64,000 bases of DNA from Oreocharis arfaki (taxonomy: Eukaryota > Chordata > Aves > Passeriformes > Paramythiidae), in assembly GCA_013398015.1 (NCBI GenBank), contig VZRR01011619.1, forward strand, positions 241,771-305,770, in the 5' to 3' direction. The translations under genes were made by a program, and so were the position numbers. Below the pieces are notes generated by a model. That model did no database searches. It was not told the DNA's origin and was given only the letters and a program-made list of their open reading frames with translations. Positions 37,463 to 49,975 of the stretch are shown one piece after another. Position 1 is the first letter of the stretch; every line of letters begins with the position of its first letter.

Positions 37463-40087
37463 CAAAGCTTATCCAAATGCAAAGAGCTTTTTATTCCTTA
37501 AATTAGGTGTTCAAATACATCTTCCAGGACTACCAAGGAAATTTAACAAATCACAATTTACAGTGCTTGAATTTGTTCTGTAGAAATTAATATATTATGA
37601 ATTTTTTTCAAAAAAGAACTTGAAAGTTTGCACAATCCCCATTTCAATTCACTTAATTTAAAATAAGGCCTGCACTTGAATTACTCGTTTTCTGGAAACT
37701 CAAGTAATTTTCACAGAACATGAAAAATAGTACAGAAAACCCTATGTGCACCAGTCTTTCTTTACTTCATTTTAATAATTCTTAGTTTCTAAAAGATGAG
37801 AAATGGTAATAATAAGAATGTTTTTTGACCATAACAACTTTTAAAATAACTGACAGGGAAGGCAAAACCTTCGGTTTTCAAATCTTCTTTCCCACGTAGA
37901 AACAGAAACCATTTCCCTTATGATTAGTAACAAAAAATTATAAAACCTCTAGCCTTACTTAACATGGATGGTCCAATGACTGTTTTCTGTCAGTACCTGT
38001 TAGGTTGTATATCATAATAATAGGACCATTTGATTGAAAAAGCGTTCATCTGCACAACATGCATAAATAAAAAGAGCATTGATTAGTCAATATCTGTTTT
38101 TAACACAAGCCTAGCAGACGCTGATACACACTGAAACACAAGTACTACATGCTCTACGCAGTTTTTAAAATATTTTCCAGTAACTACTGCAGAAATAAAT
38201 AAATGTAAGCATCACACAAAATATAGGGTTTTGACAGAAAAGATTAGCAATGCAAATATGCATAAGGTTCTAGATTCTGAGGCCCTGACTTCAGCCAAAT
38301 CAGTATGTTTTTCTTTATGTAGCTCCACTAATTGCACTGTGTCCTCCTATGCATGGTGCAATTCAACATCAGTGACACGTCTCCATCTGCTTATATGATT
38401 CTGATCAAAATCACCACGACTAGCAAGGGAACTGAAAATTACCTGTTACACATGATCCTTAAGATGCGAAGCTATGCTCCGGCCTCCGTTATGCCCTGTG
38501 TTGTGTTATCCCCTCATCTTCACGCACTTAAAGCTGCAGAGCTCATTGCTTCACAGGGGAATGGCAGTCTGCTGTATGTTTTGAAGTTAAGCCTGTGTGC
38601 TTCAAAATGCAATGAAATGCTATGCAGAAATTAACAAAAATGTAGACCCTACAACTACTGTTGTGAGCCTAAACTCTCTTCCACTCCTATACTTGTGAAC
38701 CCAAACCTGTAATAAGCTACGTATGAGTTAGAGTGTCAGTATTTCTTAATACCCAATTAGAATTAGAATAAAACCATTAATGGTTCTTTTATAATAGCAC
38801 TTAGCTTATTAAAACACATAAAAGGTTTGGCTCCCTTGGGCCACTTTTATGGGCCATATATTTAGAGCTGAGAAAACAATACCCATTCGAAGAAGAACAA
38901 AACCTAGTTCAAAATATACACCACTGTGGCATTTCCCATTTAGTTTCCCATTTTATTTCCGCAGTTCAGATGTATAAGAAACCCCATTTTAAGGAGCAGA
39001 AAGTTTCTATTAAAGAGGGATCAAATGCTCTTCAACTTTAGCTGTATTTTAAATTCACCATTATCCCTGGACATAAAACTCCACTGCTACTACCACCTAC
39101 TAATAAATAAATAACATTCTGACTGAAGACATGTAAGTGCCTAGATTAAATAGTTAAAAGACAATTTAATTTTTTTTTCCAATTGATGGTCATTGTGCAC
39201 ACTTTTGCTCTCTGGAAAATTATTAGTATCTTATGGAGAGGAAAAAAAAAAACAAAACTTGCCGAGGAAGCAGCTTTGCAAGTGAAACAGACTAAATTTA
39301 CAGTATTTTGAAATACTATTTTCAATTTACAAGGTATCTAAAGGCACTCCAATATACACACAACTGCATTATAAAATAAAGGCAGAGAATAACTAATCTG
39401 AGACATGCTGAGCTAGACAATTATTGGTGTGCTCAGAAAATGACAGTGTCATTTCTCTAAATTCACATTCAGCCATATAAGTAGGAAGTGAACATTACAA
39501 ATGTCTCATAGCTGCTGACAGTTACCTGTGTAAGATCAGTGGATCATTCCAGTATGTGACTTAATGTAATTTATTTCCACAAAGAAACCAGCTACCTTCA
39601 TTAGCCATTTCTGACACCTACGCAACCAGAGATGAAGTAAAATGCAATGGGAACCAATTTTTGCGGAGCACCTTCTTGAGGCACTGAACGAATCTAAGTC
39701 TGAAACATCGCATTTCAGTCAGAAGGATTGTTAATCCCACCACAGTATAATGACAGTGGTAGCTGTCATGGTGCAATAAAGAACACACAGACAAAATTAA
39801 TTTTCTATGCTGGCAGACTTCAGGAGAAAAAACATTAGTGCTTAATGGTCTTAAACAAAAATTACCTTGGGAAGCCTGATGTAAGATAAGAGGAGTTGAA
39901 ATGAGAAAAAGGTAAGATTTGGTGCGGGAATACCAATATATTATGGGAATAAAACTGTATATCTGAATCATCACATTTTTAGCCGAAACCCACACCTCCT
40001 ACCACTGTTTGCAGCTGCACAGGTTCTCTTGCAGTAAGTTGTGTGCAATGGGAAGGTTCAGCGAAGATTTCTGATAAGGAAATCTTA

Positions 40088-40155
40088 GCACAGAATCACA
40101 GAATCATCAAGGCTGGCAGACACTCTTCAGATCATCCAGTCCAACCATCTTATTT
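40088..40155 (-). mobile_element. CR1 3' terminal stub
   Basis: About 65 bp beginning cacagaatcacagaatcatc (the antisense of the terminal octamers) and running to catccagtccaaccatctt. This is a severely 5'-truncated CR1 insertion, or the tail of a CR1-mobilised SINE, which shares this end. Confidence 0.85.
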
Positions 40156-40435
40156 AGCAAGTAAATTTGATTTATGATAAAATGTAGGAAGTCAAACTTG
40201 ATTTAGCTTCATAAAGAGAAATATGCTTACTATGTCAAATATATTTTTAGGCTTCTCAAATTCTAATCCAATTAAATTAACTGTAGTTCAAGTAAAACCA
40301 CATCAACCACCTTAGTTTTGGTGCACCATTTCAATGCACTTAATAGCTTCATGGTTTATTTACTGTAGAATGTCTTTGTTAATCCCAGTCCTATCACTAG
40401 TGGGTTTTGTAGGGTTTTTTTGGTTTGGTTTAGTT

Positions 40436-40480
40436 GTTTTGTTTTGTTTTGCTTTGCTTTGCTTTATTTTATTTTATTTT
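40436..40480. repeat. (TTTTG)n to (GCTTT)n to (ATTTT)n compound repeat
   Basis: Three successive variants of a T-rich pentamer, each about three copies, showing stepwise point change along the array. Confidence 0.88.
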
Positions 40481-41776
40481 CATATTGACCACCAATGGAT
40501 AGAAGATACAGCAATTTACAATAAATTTCATAAAAATAAAGACAGAGGATTACTATTCAAATAGAAAAACTCAGAGACTTCTCGATACTGTACATTTCTG
40601 CTGCGAGAACTTGCAGCTGTAATTTCTATTCATAAAACACAGGCTATCATTGTTTTACACAGAATAACAGAATTGCTGCAATCATATTAATTCATGCTGA
40701 TTCATGATAACATTACTTGATTACTGCTTGATAATAGGAATGAGCTTTTGCCATTTCTGTGATCAAGCCCTAGTGTTTTATTGGCCACAACACTTACTTT
40801 ATTTGTATTTTACTTTAAAAAAATCATGATCATGCCAGGACGGGACAAATTCATCACCCCATCAAAACGAAAAATCATAAGAAGATTTGATTAAAAAATG
40901 TGTGATTTTAATGAAGAACACCCGAGCCCTGTAGAATCAATACTGTGCATGCAATACTGCATGCCAGTAAAAGAAAATACGAACTTCACTTAAAAAGCAG
41001 GAACCTACTATTACTTTTAAACCTTTGTCTGCAATGTCTATAAAGTGCACTGCCTTTTCAAGTAAGTTAGTTGATGTACCCGAGAATAAATAAACATAAT
41101 CTAGAAAATAGTCAACGGCCAATACCAAATTTAAATTAAAAAAAAAAAAAAAGGCAAGAGATAAAAGTAATATTATGATGCTACCCCTCATGGGAATCTA
41201 GCTTCATTACAATCAACATTGTGTCTGCTTTGTCCTTGTTATGCTCTCCTTTCATGCATGCTGAGCTTTCCTTGCTCATTGCATTAATCACTGTCCACAG
41301 CTGGTATGATTTAGCTGGGGTTCTGTTAAGGATATCACAGACTGTTCAAAATTCAAGAAGTAAAACAGTATTTATGAATTAACTAGAGTTTAATAACACA
41401 TTACAAATCCTTGCAAAGCCTTAGGCTTAAATTCCAATATGCAAAAATGTTACATAATTCCATTATACTATATATGCCATTTTTGAAAGATACCTGTTAA
41501 AAACAACTGCACTCTTGAAATTACAGTCAGCATCAGTGAAACACTACACCTTAGTAAAAGTAGTATCTTATTATTTTAACAACAATCTTTAGCTTTATTT
41601 TCGAATTAAAGTTGAGTATTACCATGCATGACTAAATGGGCCTTGGTAACTTCTGATAGATTTGGTAACTTGATGCAATTTCTGATAGAAAAGTCATTAG
41701 TTTCTGTGGTAAAAGTCAAATTATGCTTTATTTCGTTAGCTTCTTTATGTCTTTGCCAGGCTGCTTATTAAATTAA

Positions 41777-41795
41777 AAACAACAACAACAACAAC
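41777..41795. repeat. (AAC)n trinucleotide repeat
   Basis: About six AAC units followed by a short A run. Confidence 0.88.
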
Positions 41796-42639
41796 AAAAA
41801 AAGCCAAAAAACCCACGCTAAGAAATTGCAAGTAGAGCTTGCAAGACTAAATAAGCCTCCCTACAAATCCCTCTACCTTTATATGCAAACCTACATGCAA
41901 CTAGAACTGTCCACAAGCTGTCTTCCCCCTCTTTTTTTTTAATCTCTCTCATATCCAGAGACAGAAAGTCAAAAATTTCAATAGAGCTCTTGGCAATAAC
42001 ACAGTTCAGAAAAAATATACCCATTTAAAGAAGATACAAAAAGATCTTGATCTAAGTACATATGGTAATTTTTTAAAGGTAATTTAATTACTAGTAAATC
42101 AAAATTTTCTTATTGTTAAGAGTGATGCAGGTTTTCCTTACTATAGATCTAACAGGGCTACTTACTGAAAGAAGATTGAACCTTGTGTTCCAAAAATTAA
42201 CACAATTCTTTTCATATATATGTGAAGAGTGTTTTATCAGTGAAGTGTTGTGATGGTTATAGCAAGGTATTGTATTCTGGTCAGAATTTTTGTTTTATAT
42301 GACTCTGCCTTCATTATCACATGCAAATGTAACACCAGAACCGGTAAAAATGGAAGGTAATGCAAACAGAAAAGATTTCTCAAGGAAATAAACCTGATCC
42401 TCTTTTTCCTAGCAACATGAAAAAGTCATTTAATTATCTACATTCTCACATCGACTTTCAGCTAACGCATAATGTAATCAATACAGTGGTAATTCATTCA
42501 ACGTTTTGTTCATATGTTTACCCACAGTCAGTTTCATCAAAAGAATAATCAAGCTTCATGTTCCCCCTTCAAAAATACAGTCTACATAGCCATTACTTCA
42601 TAAATAGCACAACATCTGTTTTAGGGATCTTGGGGTTTT

Positions 42640-43160
42640 TAATGTAACTCAAACAACACACACTCCCATGATGAGACCCAGAAGTACTATGCGTGGTTCC
42701 GGAACATCATCCAATGCAGTGTCACACTCTGCTTTCTGCAGAGTTACACACATGAATTTTCAAGGCACTGTCAGTGCTAGCAGTACAGAGACTGTTGGCC
42801 CAGACACACCGTGGCTCAGTCCGGGGATCCATTTATAGACTCTCCTGGGGTCATCAGGGGGACAACCTGACAGTCTCCATCTCCTCTCCATCACTCATGT
42901 TCTACTATCTAACCACCTCAGTAACTCACACTGAGGCTTAAGGCCCATCACATGACTGAGTACTGGCAACTCACCATCTCACCACACTCAACACTGTTGG
43001 AAAGCTCACCAGACTTACCAACACAGCCTAACAAAACACAGCTTTCTGACAATGTTATGAAGGCCAGTAAAAGTCATGGATGACCCTCCAGTCACTGTTT
43101 ACTTCTCTGGATTTTAAACAGGACACATGCTTACCAGAAAAAAATTAGTCTTTATTAAAA
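42640..43160 (-). repeat. Unclassified GC-richer block, possible old LTR
   Basis: This stretch is clearly richer in C and G than the intron around it, with several CpG sites (for example in ccgtggctcagtccggggat). It has no open frame of note. On the minus strand an AATAAA signal lies at 43151-43156. Composition and size suggest a degraded LTR or another unclassified interspersed repeat, but I cannot match it to a family. It could also be unique sequence. Confidence 0.3.
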
Positions 43161-46100
43161 GGAAGGACTCTTTCACTGAACCTGTTCTAACCGTGGACAC
43201 TAGGAAAAGCACAAAGATATGCCAACCAGTGGTAATGATCACTTATCTTAAACTGAGAAATCTCACATACACACATAAATAAACAGAAAAATTAGTGTCT
43301 TAGAGGAAACAAAAAGGGAGGGAAGATGTGTAATTTATAAAAAAATATACAGATAGAAAAACTGTTGACAGTCTCCAGGATATACTACTGTCTCTCAGTC
43401 AGTCAAATTCGTGTTGACAGTTCATATACTTCATTTAAAAAGTAAGCAGTTAATCCCCCCCTTACTTTTTGTTGACTTGGATGCTCAGTTACTTCATCTT
43501 TACATATGTGCAGATCTAACTCAAATGACCCTCTAAAATGTATCAAAAAGCTACCAAGCAGCATATCCAGATCCTAGAAACATCAAATATTTGAAGTTGT
43601 TTCCTTCCGACCAAAAAGATATTCACAAGCCCTCCAGCAATAGTTCGCTTCCCAACTTCATCATCTTCAAAAAAACAGGTAAGAAAAATTATCTCTGAAA
43701 GAAATCTGTAACTAATTCAGACTGCACTGGAAAGAAAAAATACCAAAACCACAGTGATGCAACAGCTTTTCCTTATGGTTCCTCCAGGTCCCAATTCAGA
43801 ATGAAAAATTAAGAACCCAGTTAATTCTTCATTACTTATGACAGAGACTTCGGTGTGAGGAGTTCCATTATTCACACCCAGTGTCTGGGCACAAATAATA
43901 CACTGTAACTAGTGACCATGCTCCTAGAACTACAGTGATTTTCTCATATGTGTGTCATTTTGAAAGCATAGCAGAAACTTGCAGCTGCTCTGCAGTTGAG
44001 CATATACAGTCACATTAGTTCTTCTCATGAGAGAAATACCTGGCCTCACAGCCCATTTTTATTGCCCAAAGGTTTACCTGGCCTTCCCGAAAAGCAGTAA
44101 CTGCTCTCTAGAAGTATGGGCTTTTCTTACATCCCACCAAAAGGCACTACGCACTGCACCAGTGACACTACTGCAGTTGTGAAGCCAGTGTTAAAATGTA
44201 AGTAATTTCAGTAGGGATGTGTGGTGCCTTCAGGAGAAAACAGAACTAGCTACAAAGCTCTTCTGTCTAAAGGAAAATGATGACAAAACTAGTTTAGAAA
44301 TACTATGAAACTTCATAAGTAGATGCTTTGGAGCGTATGAGCCTAGTCAAAATTCATTTAGGAACTCAAGCACCTGGGCAGTACTTAAGGCACTGCATAC
44401 TAGATGACTTGTAGTCATTTTAAGAGCCCTCTCACATGTTGGAATTGAATGGTGATGGATGCATGGAGACAGAACAACTGCTCCTTCCTTGACTCCATAT
44501 ACAGGTCCCTTTTTGTTCAATGCCTTGATCCTTCCTCAAATATACGAGACAGCAGTTCTGGAGGAAATGACTTATAGCTGGCAAACATGGGAGTATAGCT
44601 CACAAACATATGAGAAATACGAGAATGGTGCAAAGAAAACTACAGTTGTCATTTCAAGTCTGTTGTTCCTCTCCTTGTGTGATCTAATGGAAACTGACAC
44701 AACTACATGAGTGACTGATTTTAGCTGAACTAAAGTATATTTACAGTGAGGCTGAGACCTTAAAACATTGACACAGTTTTATCTGTTATAAAATGTTGCT
44801 CTCTCTTCATGGAAGTACTCACCCCCAGCATGAGACAGTCCAGCAATTTTATTATAAACAAAATTTGCAATATTCCAAATATTCCCTATGACTTTGATTA
44901 ACATTTTTGTATTTGTTTTAGTCAATTTTTCACTAGTTTACATAAAAAGAAGGTCTTAACAAAAGTACTTTACGTTTTAAACCATACTTCATATTTACGC
45001 TGTGTTTTGATCCAAGGGTTTGCAACTGCAGCAATATCAAAGAGCCCTCATGAATGATAACTTCATTCAAACCATTCACAAAGAGGATTTTCATTTTGAG
45101 AATTTTTCTTTACTCTGTGGAAAACTAGTGTGCATGTGTGAAGACTGCCATAACACCGGAAACATGTGTTGCTGAATCAGAAAAAAGGAATTTTGTATAC
45201 TGTAAGCAAACTCTAGGAGTAGTTACTCCTCAAGACCTTGATCTTAGTTTCCTTTATTTCAAATACTTCAAAACAACCTCTGCAGCACTTCATAAGATAC
45301 CAGCCTGAGCACTTAAATGTTACACCTACTACTGAAATTTAGACGGCAAAAATTTTCTAGAGCTGGGATCATAAAACAATGTCATAAAAAAACATGCAGT
45401 AAGTAGAAGGCGGAAAACATTCTCATCGTGATACGGAAACAGAAAATGAATAAATTAAAAACCCTTTTCATAAGCCTGCATCCTCTTATATATTCCCCAA
45501 CAAAACAGGAAAGGCTTTGAAGCTAAATAAATACAAAGAAGCTCTACACCAAAACATCAGGTTAAAATCTTTGTACTTTGTGTAAAGGCGTGTTACAAAT
45601 ACAAAGTATTCCTGAATGCTGGTTTGGTTCGGGTTGGGATTTTTTAGACCGTACAAAGGAGGAATTATATAGGTATAAAGAAGGGATAATAGGGGCTGCA
45701 TGATGGATCAATTTTACACTAAAAGACTCAGTAGTAATCAAAATGCTGCTACAACCATGAAACTCCAAATTCAGGAAACTAGAAATATTACTTGTACCAT
45801 GTATGTGCTTACATACAGTTGATATCTGGGATATTTTGATTAATACTTCTTAAAAACTCTTATCAAGAACTAGAAGCTGGAGGTTAAGCAATATTTAACC
45901 TTCTAATACAGGAATCTTTCTCTATATATGTAATGGAAATGAACTTGCAGCAAGACAGAAGCACCAGAAGCTCAGTTTAAGTCACATTTCTAGTAATCAG
46001 AGATTGGTTTAAGCTCTGCACATTTTTGTAAACACTAAATTACGTTTTTTTTCAGGACATGAAAATTTACACACACATATGTACTCAAAAACAAATACAC

Positions 46101-46702
46101 ACACACGTAAAAGCAAAAGATGGGGGCAGCTTTCTAAAATCTGTTTTGGAGAAAAGAAATTAAATCAGTTTGCCAAAATATTTCAGGGCATTTACAAGAA
46201 TAGCAGCTTTACCTTCGGTTTAGATTTTCAGAGAAGAATGGAAAATCTTTTTATTTTTAAAGAATTTTAGAAGATTTTAAAATCAAGGAATGATAATTAC
46301 TGCAACTAAACATATCAAGTAATACGGCATGAAGTGCTTCCTGGATTCTTTACTTCTCAAAAATATTTTGACATACCTTATTAAAAAGAAAATTGTACAA
46401 AATAGCTAGACGAATCTACCGCCCAAAATAATTAAATCCCCCTTATTTATTACAAAAACTCTGGAGAATGCACACAGGATTCACTTCACTCAATCTTCAA
46501 GACTAAACTTTTTTTGACAGTAAGCTTAAACTGTCTTCTTACAAAGAAGAAATCAGAAAAGACACAAAGAGACACTGTTTTAATACAAAATTAAGACTAC
46601 TATTTGACAAGGTTGCTATACTTCATATGATACATAAGAGTTAACAGCTTGTCATTCTTGAATTTGAAGACCAAAATGCAAATAAGTAATAAGCCAAGCT
46701 AA
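43161..46702. other. Intronic sequence, nothing recognised
   Basis: No repeat family, RNA gene or exon recognised. Short chance open frames only. Confidence 0.55.
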
Positions 46703-47325
46703 TCAAAGAATCCCAGAATCAGTACAGTTGGAAGAGACTGCCATTAGGGTCATCCAGTCCAACCTCCAAGCTCAAGAGGGACCGTCTCAAAGCATACTGC
46801 ACAGGATGGCATCTAGACAATTCTTGAATATCCCCAGTGAGGGAGACTCCACAATCTCTCTGGGCAATCTCTGCCAGTGCACTGCCATGTGCACAGTAAA
46901 GAAGTTCTTCCTCATATTCAGGTGGAATCTCCTGTGCATCAGTTTCTGCCCATTGCCTCTTGTCCTACTGCTCAGCACCACTGAGCAGAGCCTTGCTCCA
47001 TCCTCTGACACCCTCCCTTCAGATACAGACATTGACGGGGTCCTCTTCCGGTTATCTCTTTCTAAGCCTGAATAGGCCCAGGTCCCTCAGCCTTTCCTCG
47101 TAAGAGCGATGCTCCAGTCCCTTCAACACCTTTGTCACTCTCCACTGGACTCACTCCAGGAGCTCCATGTCTCTCTTGTACTGAGGAAGCCAGAACAGGA
47201 CATAGCCTCCAGGTCAGGCTTCATCAGGGCTGAGTAGAGGGACAGGATCACCTCCCTTGATCTGCTGGCAATGCTCTTCCTAACGCCCCTCCCTGTGCTA
47301 CGAGGGCACACTGATGGCTCATAGA
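46703..47325 (-). mobile_element. CR1 LINE 3' fragment
   Basis: Antisense CR1 3' region of about 620 bp. It begins with the terminal octamer relic (aatcccagaatcagtacagt), then catccagtccaacctccaag, gagggagactccacaatctc, tcctcgtaagagcgatgctc and ggctgagtagagggacagga. It is very similar in layout to the copy at 7405-8040, so probably the same or a close subfamily. The 115-codon plus-strand frame is repeat-derived. It is in sense orientation with PTPRD. Confidence 0.92.
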
Positions 47326-47895
47326 TAACATGCAATATTTGGCCAGCCGATGCAAATTATTTTCTGAGTATTTTTCAGATGAAAGAAATGGCTATTAAAT
47401 GTGAGAATACATTCTAAGTTGTATGAAATACTGTTGGTGGTTTTTTTGCAAATACATCTCCTAAAGTAAGTACAATCAAATGTCCAGTAAATTACAAAAA
47501 TACACTGTGCAAATACTAATCTGACTAGATCCGAAGAACATCTATTACTATTAAGATTAGTCTCATGCAGTTACCAAGAAGTAAGAGAAATTTTAAAAAG
47601 CCCTCCAGCCTTTACAACAGAAGAGAGAGAGAAAAAGAGCTGTAACACTTGACTTTCACACTATAAGTGGCTTTTGCCTGAAACAATAAACTGTTAGAGG
47701 CCTGTTTTTCTTAAAAATGCAAGAATGGTAGACCCACTGTCCTGCAAAAATTCCAAATGGACTTCTCTTACCTTTTTTGCTCTCAGCTGTTTTTTCAGAT
47801 TGTAAAATGTTGAATAGCTACTAAGCTTTTTAAATGGAAAGATACACTTCAGTGGACACTGAAGAAATAAAATACATATACAAATAGCAAAGCAG
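47326..47895. other. Intronic sequence, nothing recognised
   Basis: Unique AT-rich stretch between a CR1 fragment and the tandem duplication. Confidence 0.55.
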
Positions 47896-48257
47896 ATACT
47901 GCATTTTAATGACAGTTTAGACTGAAAGGAATTGTAAACCACAAAATAAGAAGTTCTTGGTATACATAAGTTGAGTCTTAGTATTGCTTCCTGAAATTAA
48001 AAAAATGCAAGAGAATGAAGAACAGACAAAGAAGCTGTGATTGAACATTTCACTCTTGTGGGAATTAACAGCAGGNATACTGCATTTTTAATGACAGTTT
48101 AGACTGAAAGGAATTGTAAACCACAAAAGAAGAAGTTCTCGGTATACATAAGTTGAGTCTTAGTATTGCTTCCTGAAATTAAAAAAATGCAAGAGAATGA
48201 AGAACAGACAAAGAAGCTGTGATTGAACATTTCACTCTTGTGGTAATTAACAGCAGG
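47896..48257. repeat. 180-bp tandem duplication with one N at the joint
   Basis: Positions 47896-48075 are repeated at 48077-48257. The copies differ at about four places: one extra T in a T run, ataag versus agaag, ttctt versus ttctc, and gggaa versus ggtaa. The single base between them (48076) is N. It may be a real recent tandem duplication, or an assembly error in which two reads or haplotypes of one locus were placed end to end. Confidence 0.95.
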
Positions 48258-48869
48258 TCAGAAAGCCTGTCTGAGTCTGAGTCTGACATTGGTCTCAGCA
48301 CAGTCCATTTCTACCTGTGAGAAATCTAGTCGAGAGAAGCAAGAAATTCAAAACAATAGAGGGAGTAAACAGCAACAAGGCTGCAACCGGCATTTTGTTT
48401 GGATTCTTGGGATGTCTATGTTTAAGATAACTAATAATAGTATGGTGTAGTTAAAATAACCAATGAATCTACTGTAGTAGGTGAGCAACCAATAGACAAC
48501 TAACATGAATGATAAACATACAAAAGTATATATATATGGCACTGGCTCTTAGAATAAATGCTTTTTGCCTGCACTTTATGTTAGAATTAGTGTGTGTTGC
48601 GCATCCGCCTCAACTGCGACACACTCTGAGTTCTTCAAAAGAACATAGCAATTCTTAGAGAAAATTTTAAATTTTTCATTTGAAAAAAAAAAAAAGTGCA
48701 TTCTTTTAGAAGGAAAATGAANNNNNNNNNNNNNNNNNNNNNNNNNNNNNNNNNNNNNNNNNNNNNNNNNNNTTTTTTTTTTTTTTTTTTTAATTTTCAG
48801 GGATTGCAAGAGGCCAGAATGCTAGGAGCTAGAATAAAGAAAATTATATGAGAAAAAGTTCATATTAGA
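48258..48869. other. Intronic sequence with an assembly gap
   Basis: Unique AT-rich sequence interrupted by a run of N at 48722-48772 next to a T homopolymer. No exon was recognised. Confidence 0.6.
48722..48772. other. Assembly gap (51 N) beside poly-T
   Basis: Fifty-one N followed by about twenty T (48773-48792). The gap probably reflects an unresolved homopolymer, and its true length is unknown. Confidence 0.98.
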
Positions 48870-49605
48870 AGTATTGAGCAACCCATGGGACCCAGCCAGA
48901 CACATCCCAGGCTCCTGAGGGAGAGAACGGCAGACAGAGATGCCAAGCCACTCAGGACCATACTTGAAAAGTTGTGGCAGTACAGTGAAGTTCAGAGACT
49001 GGAAAAAGGGAAACATCATGCCCATTTTCCAAAATGGTACAAAGGAGGACACCTGGGCACTACTGGCACATCAGTCTCACCTTCACACAAGTGAAATTAC
49101 AGAAAAGGTCTTCCTGGAAGATGTACCAAGACAAATGAAGGCAGGGAGATAACTAGAGACAGACAATATGGTTATACCAAGCATAAATGCTGCCAGACTA
49201 ATTTACTTACAACAGCTCTGACAGTGGACAAAGGAAGAGCAACTCATGATCTATGCAGACTTCTTTAAGACCTTTGGCATGGTCCCTCACAACATTCTTA
49301 CCACAAAATCGGCAAGATATGTGTTTGAGAGATGTACTATTAGAAGAATAAGAAACTGGCTAGAAGGCCACATCCAAAGACAGTGACATCAAGTGGAGGC
49401 CACCACGAGAGTGGTGAGATACTGCAACAGATTGCCCAGAGAAGTTGTGTATACCCCATCCCTGGAAGTGTTCAAGGCCAAGTTGGATAGGGGTCTGAGA
49501 AACCTGATGTAGTTGATGGCATGTCTTCCCATGGCAGAGGGGACTGGACGCGATCATATTTGAAGATTCATCTTAACCCAAACAATCCTGATTCTGCAAT
49601 TCTTT
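48870..49605 (+). mobile_element. CR1 LINE fragment with internal deletion
   Basis: Plus-strand CR1. The first part corresponds to the reverse-transcriptase N-terminal region: broken frames read MPIFQNGTKEDT, then an AARLILLTAL-like block, a DLCRLL stretch and an NWLEGHIQRQ-like block near 49350-49385. The sequence then jumps to the 3' region (gagatactgcaacagattgc and ccatccctggaagtgttcaa), ending near 49605 with degenerate terminal octamers (tgattctgcaattc). Most of the reverse-transcriptase C-terminal part is missing. It is antisense to PTPRD. Confidence 0.88.
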
Positions 49606-49717
49606 GAAAACGAAGAGAAAGGAAATTAAAAGGAATAGATCTGCTTCTCACTTCAACACAAGCCAAGAGATTTTTATTTTCACAAAGTGGTTGTAAATTC
49701 CAATTTTATAGTGGTAC

Positions 49718-49975
49718 CACAGAATCACAGAATATCTGGGAAGGGGCCATAAAGACCACTGAGTACAAGTTTTGGCCCTGCACAGGACATCCCAACAATC
49801 CTATCATGTACCTGACAGCATTGTCCAAACACTCCTTGAACTCCATCAGGCTTGTGGCCGTGACCACTGCCCTGGGGAGCCTGTTCCAGTGTCCACCCAG
49901 CTTCTGGGGAAGAACCTTTCCCTAGTAACAAACCTAAATGACTAACCTAAATCTCCTCTGACACAGGAGGCACAA
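49718..49975 (-). mobile_element. CR1 LINE 3' fragment
   Basis: Antisense CR1 3' end starting ccacagaatcacagaatatc, followed by gacagcattgtccaaacact and tggggagcctgttccagtgt. It resembles the copy at 30645-30932. It lies tail to tail with the plus-strand CR1 ending about 110 bp earlier. It is in sense orientation with PTPRD. Confidence 0.92.

Larger units (their letters stand above)
34361..40087. other. Intronic sequence, only simple repeats seen
   Basis: AT-rich intron. It holds a TAA/TAG-type repeat at 36538-36595 and a TTTA repeat at 37431-37462. No exon or transposable element was recognised. Open frames of up to 125 codons have no known domain. Confidence 0.55.
40156..42639. other. Intronic sequence, only simple repeats seen
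   Basis: AT-rich intron with a pentamer repeat at 40436-40480 and an AAC repeat at 41777-41795. No exon was recognised. Confidence 0.55.

Noticed and set aside
39618..39995. Minus-strand open frame of 125 codons
   Set aside because: No recognisable domain, no similarity to PTPRD and no clear splice-site frame. Likely chance in unique intron.
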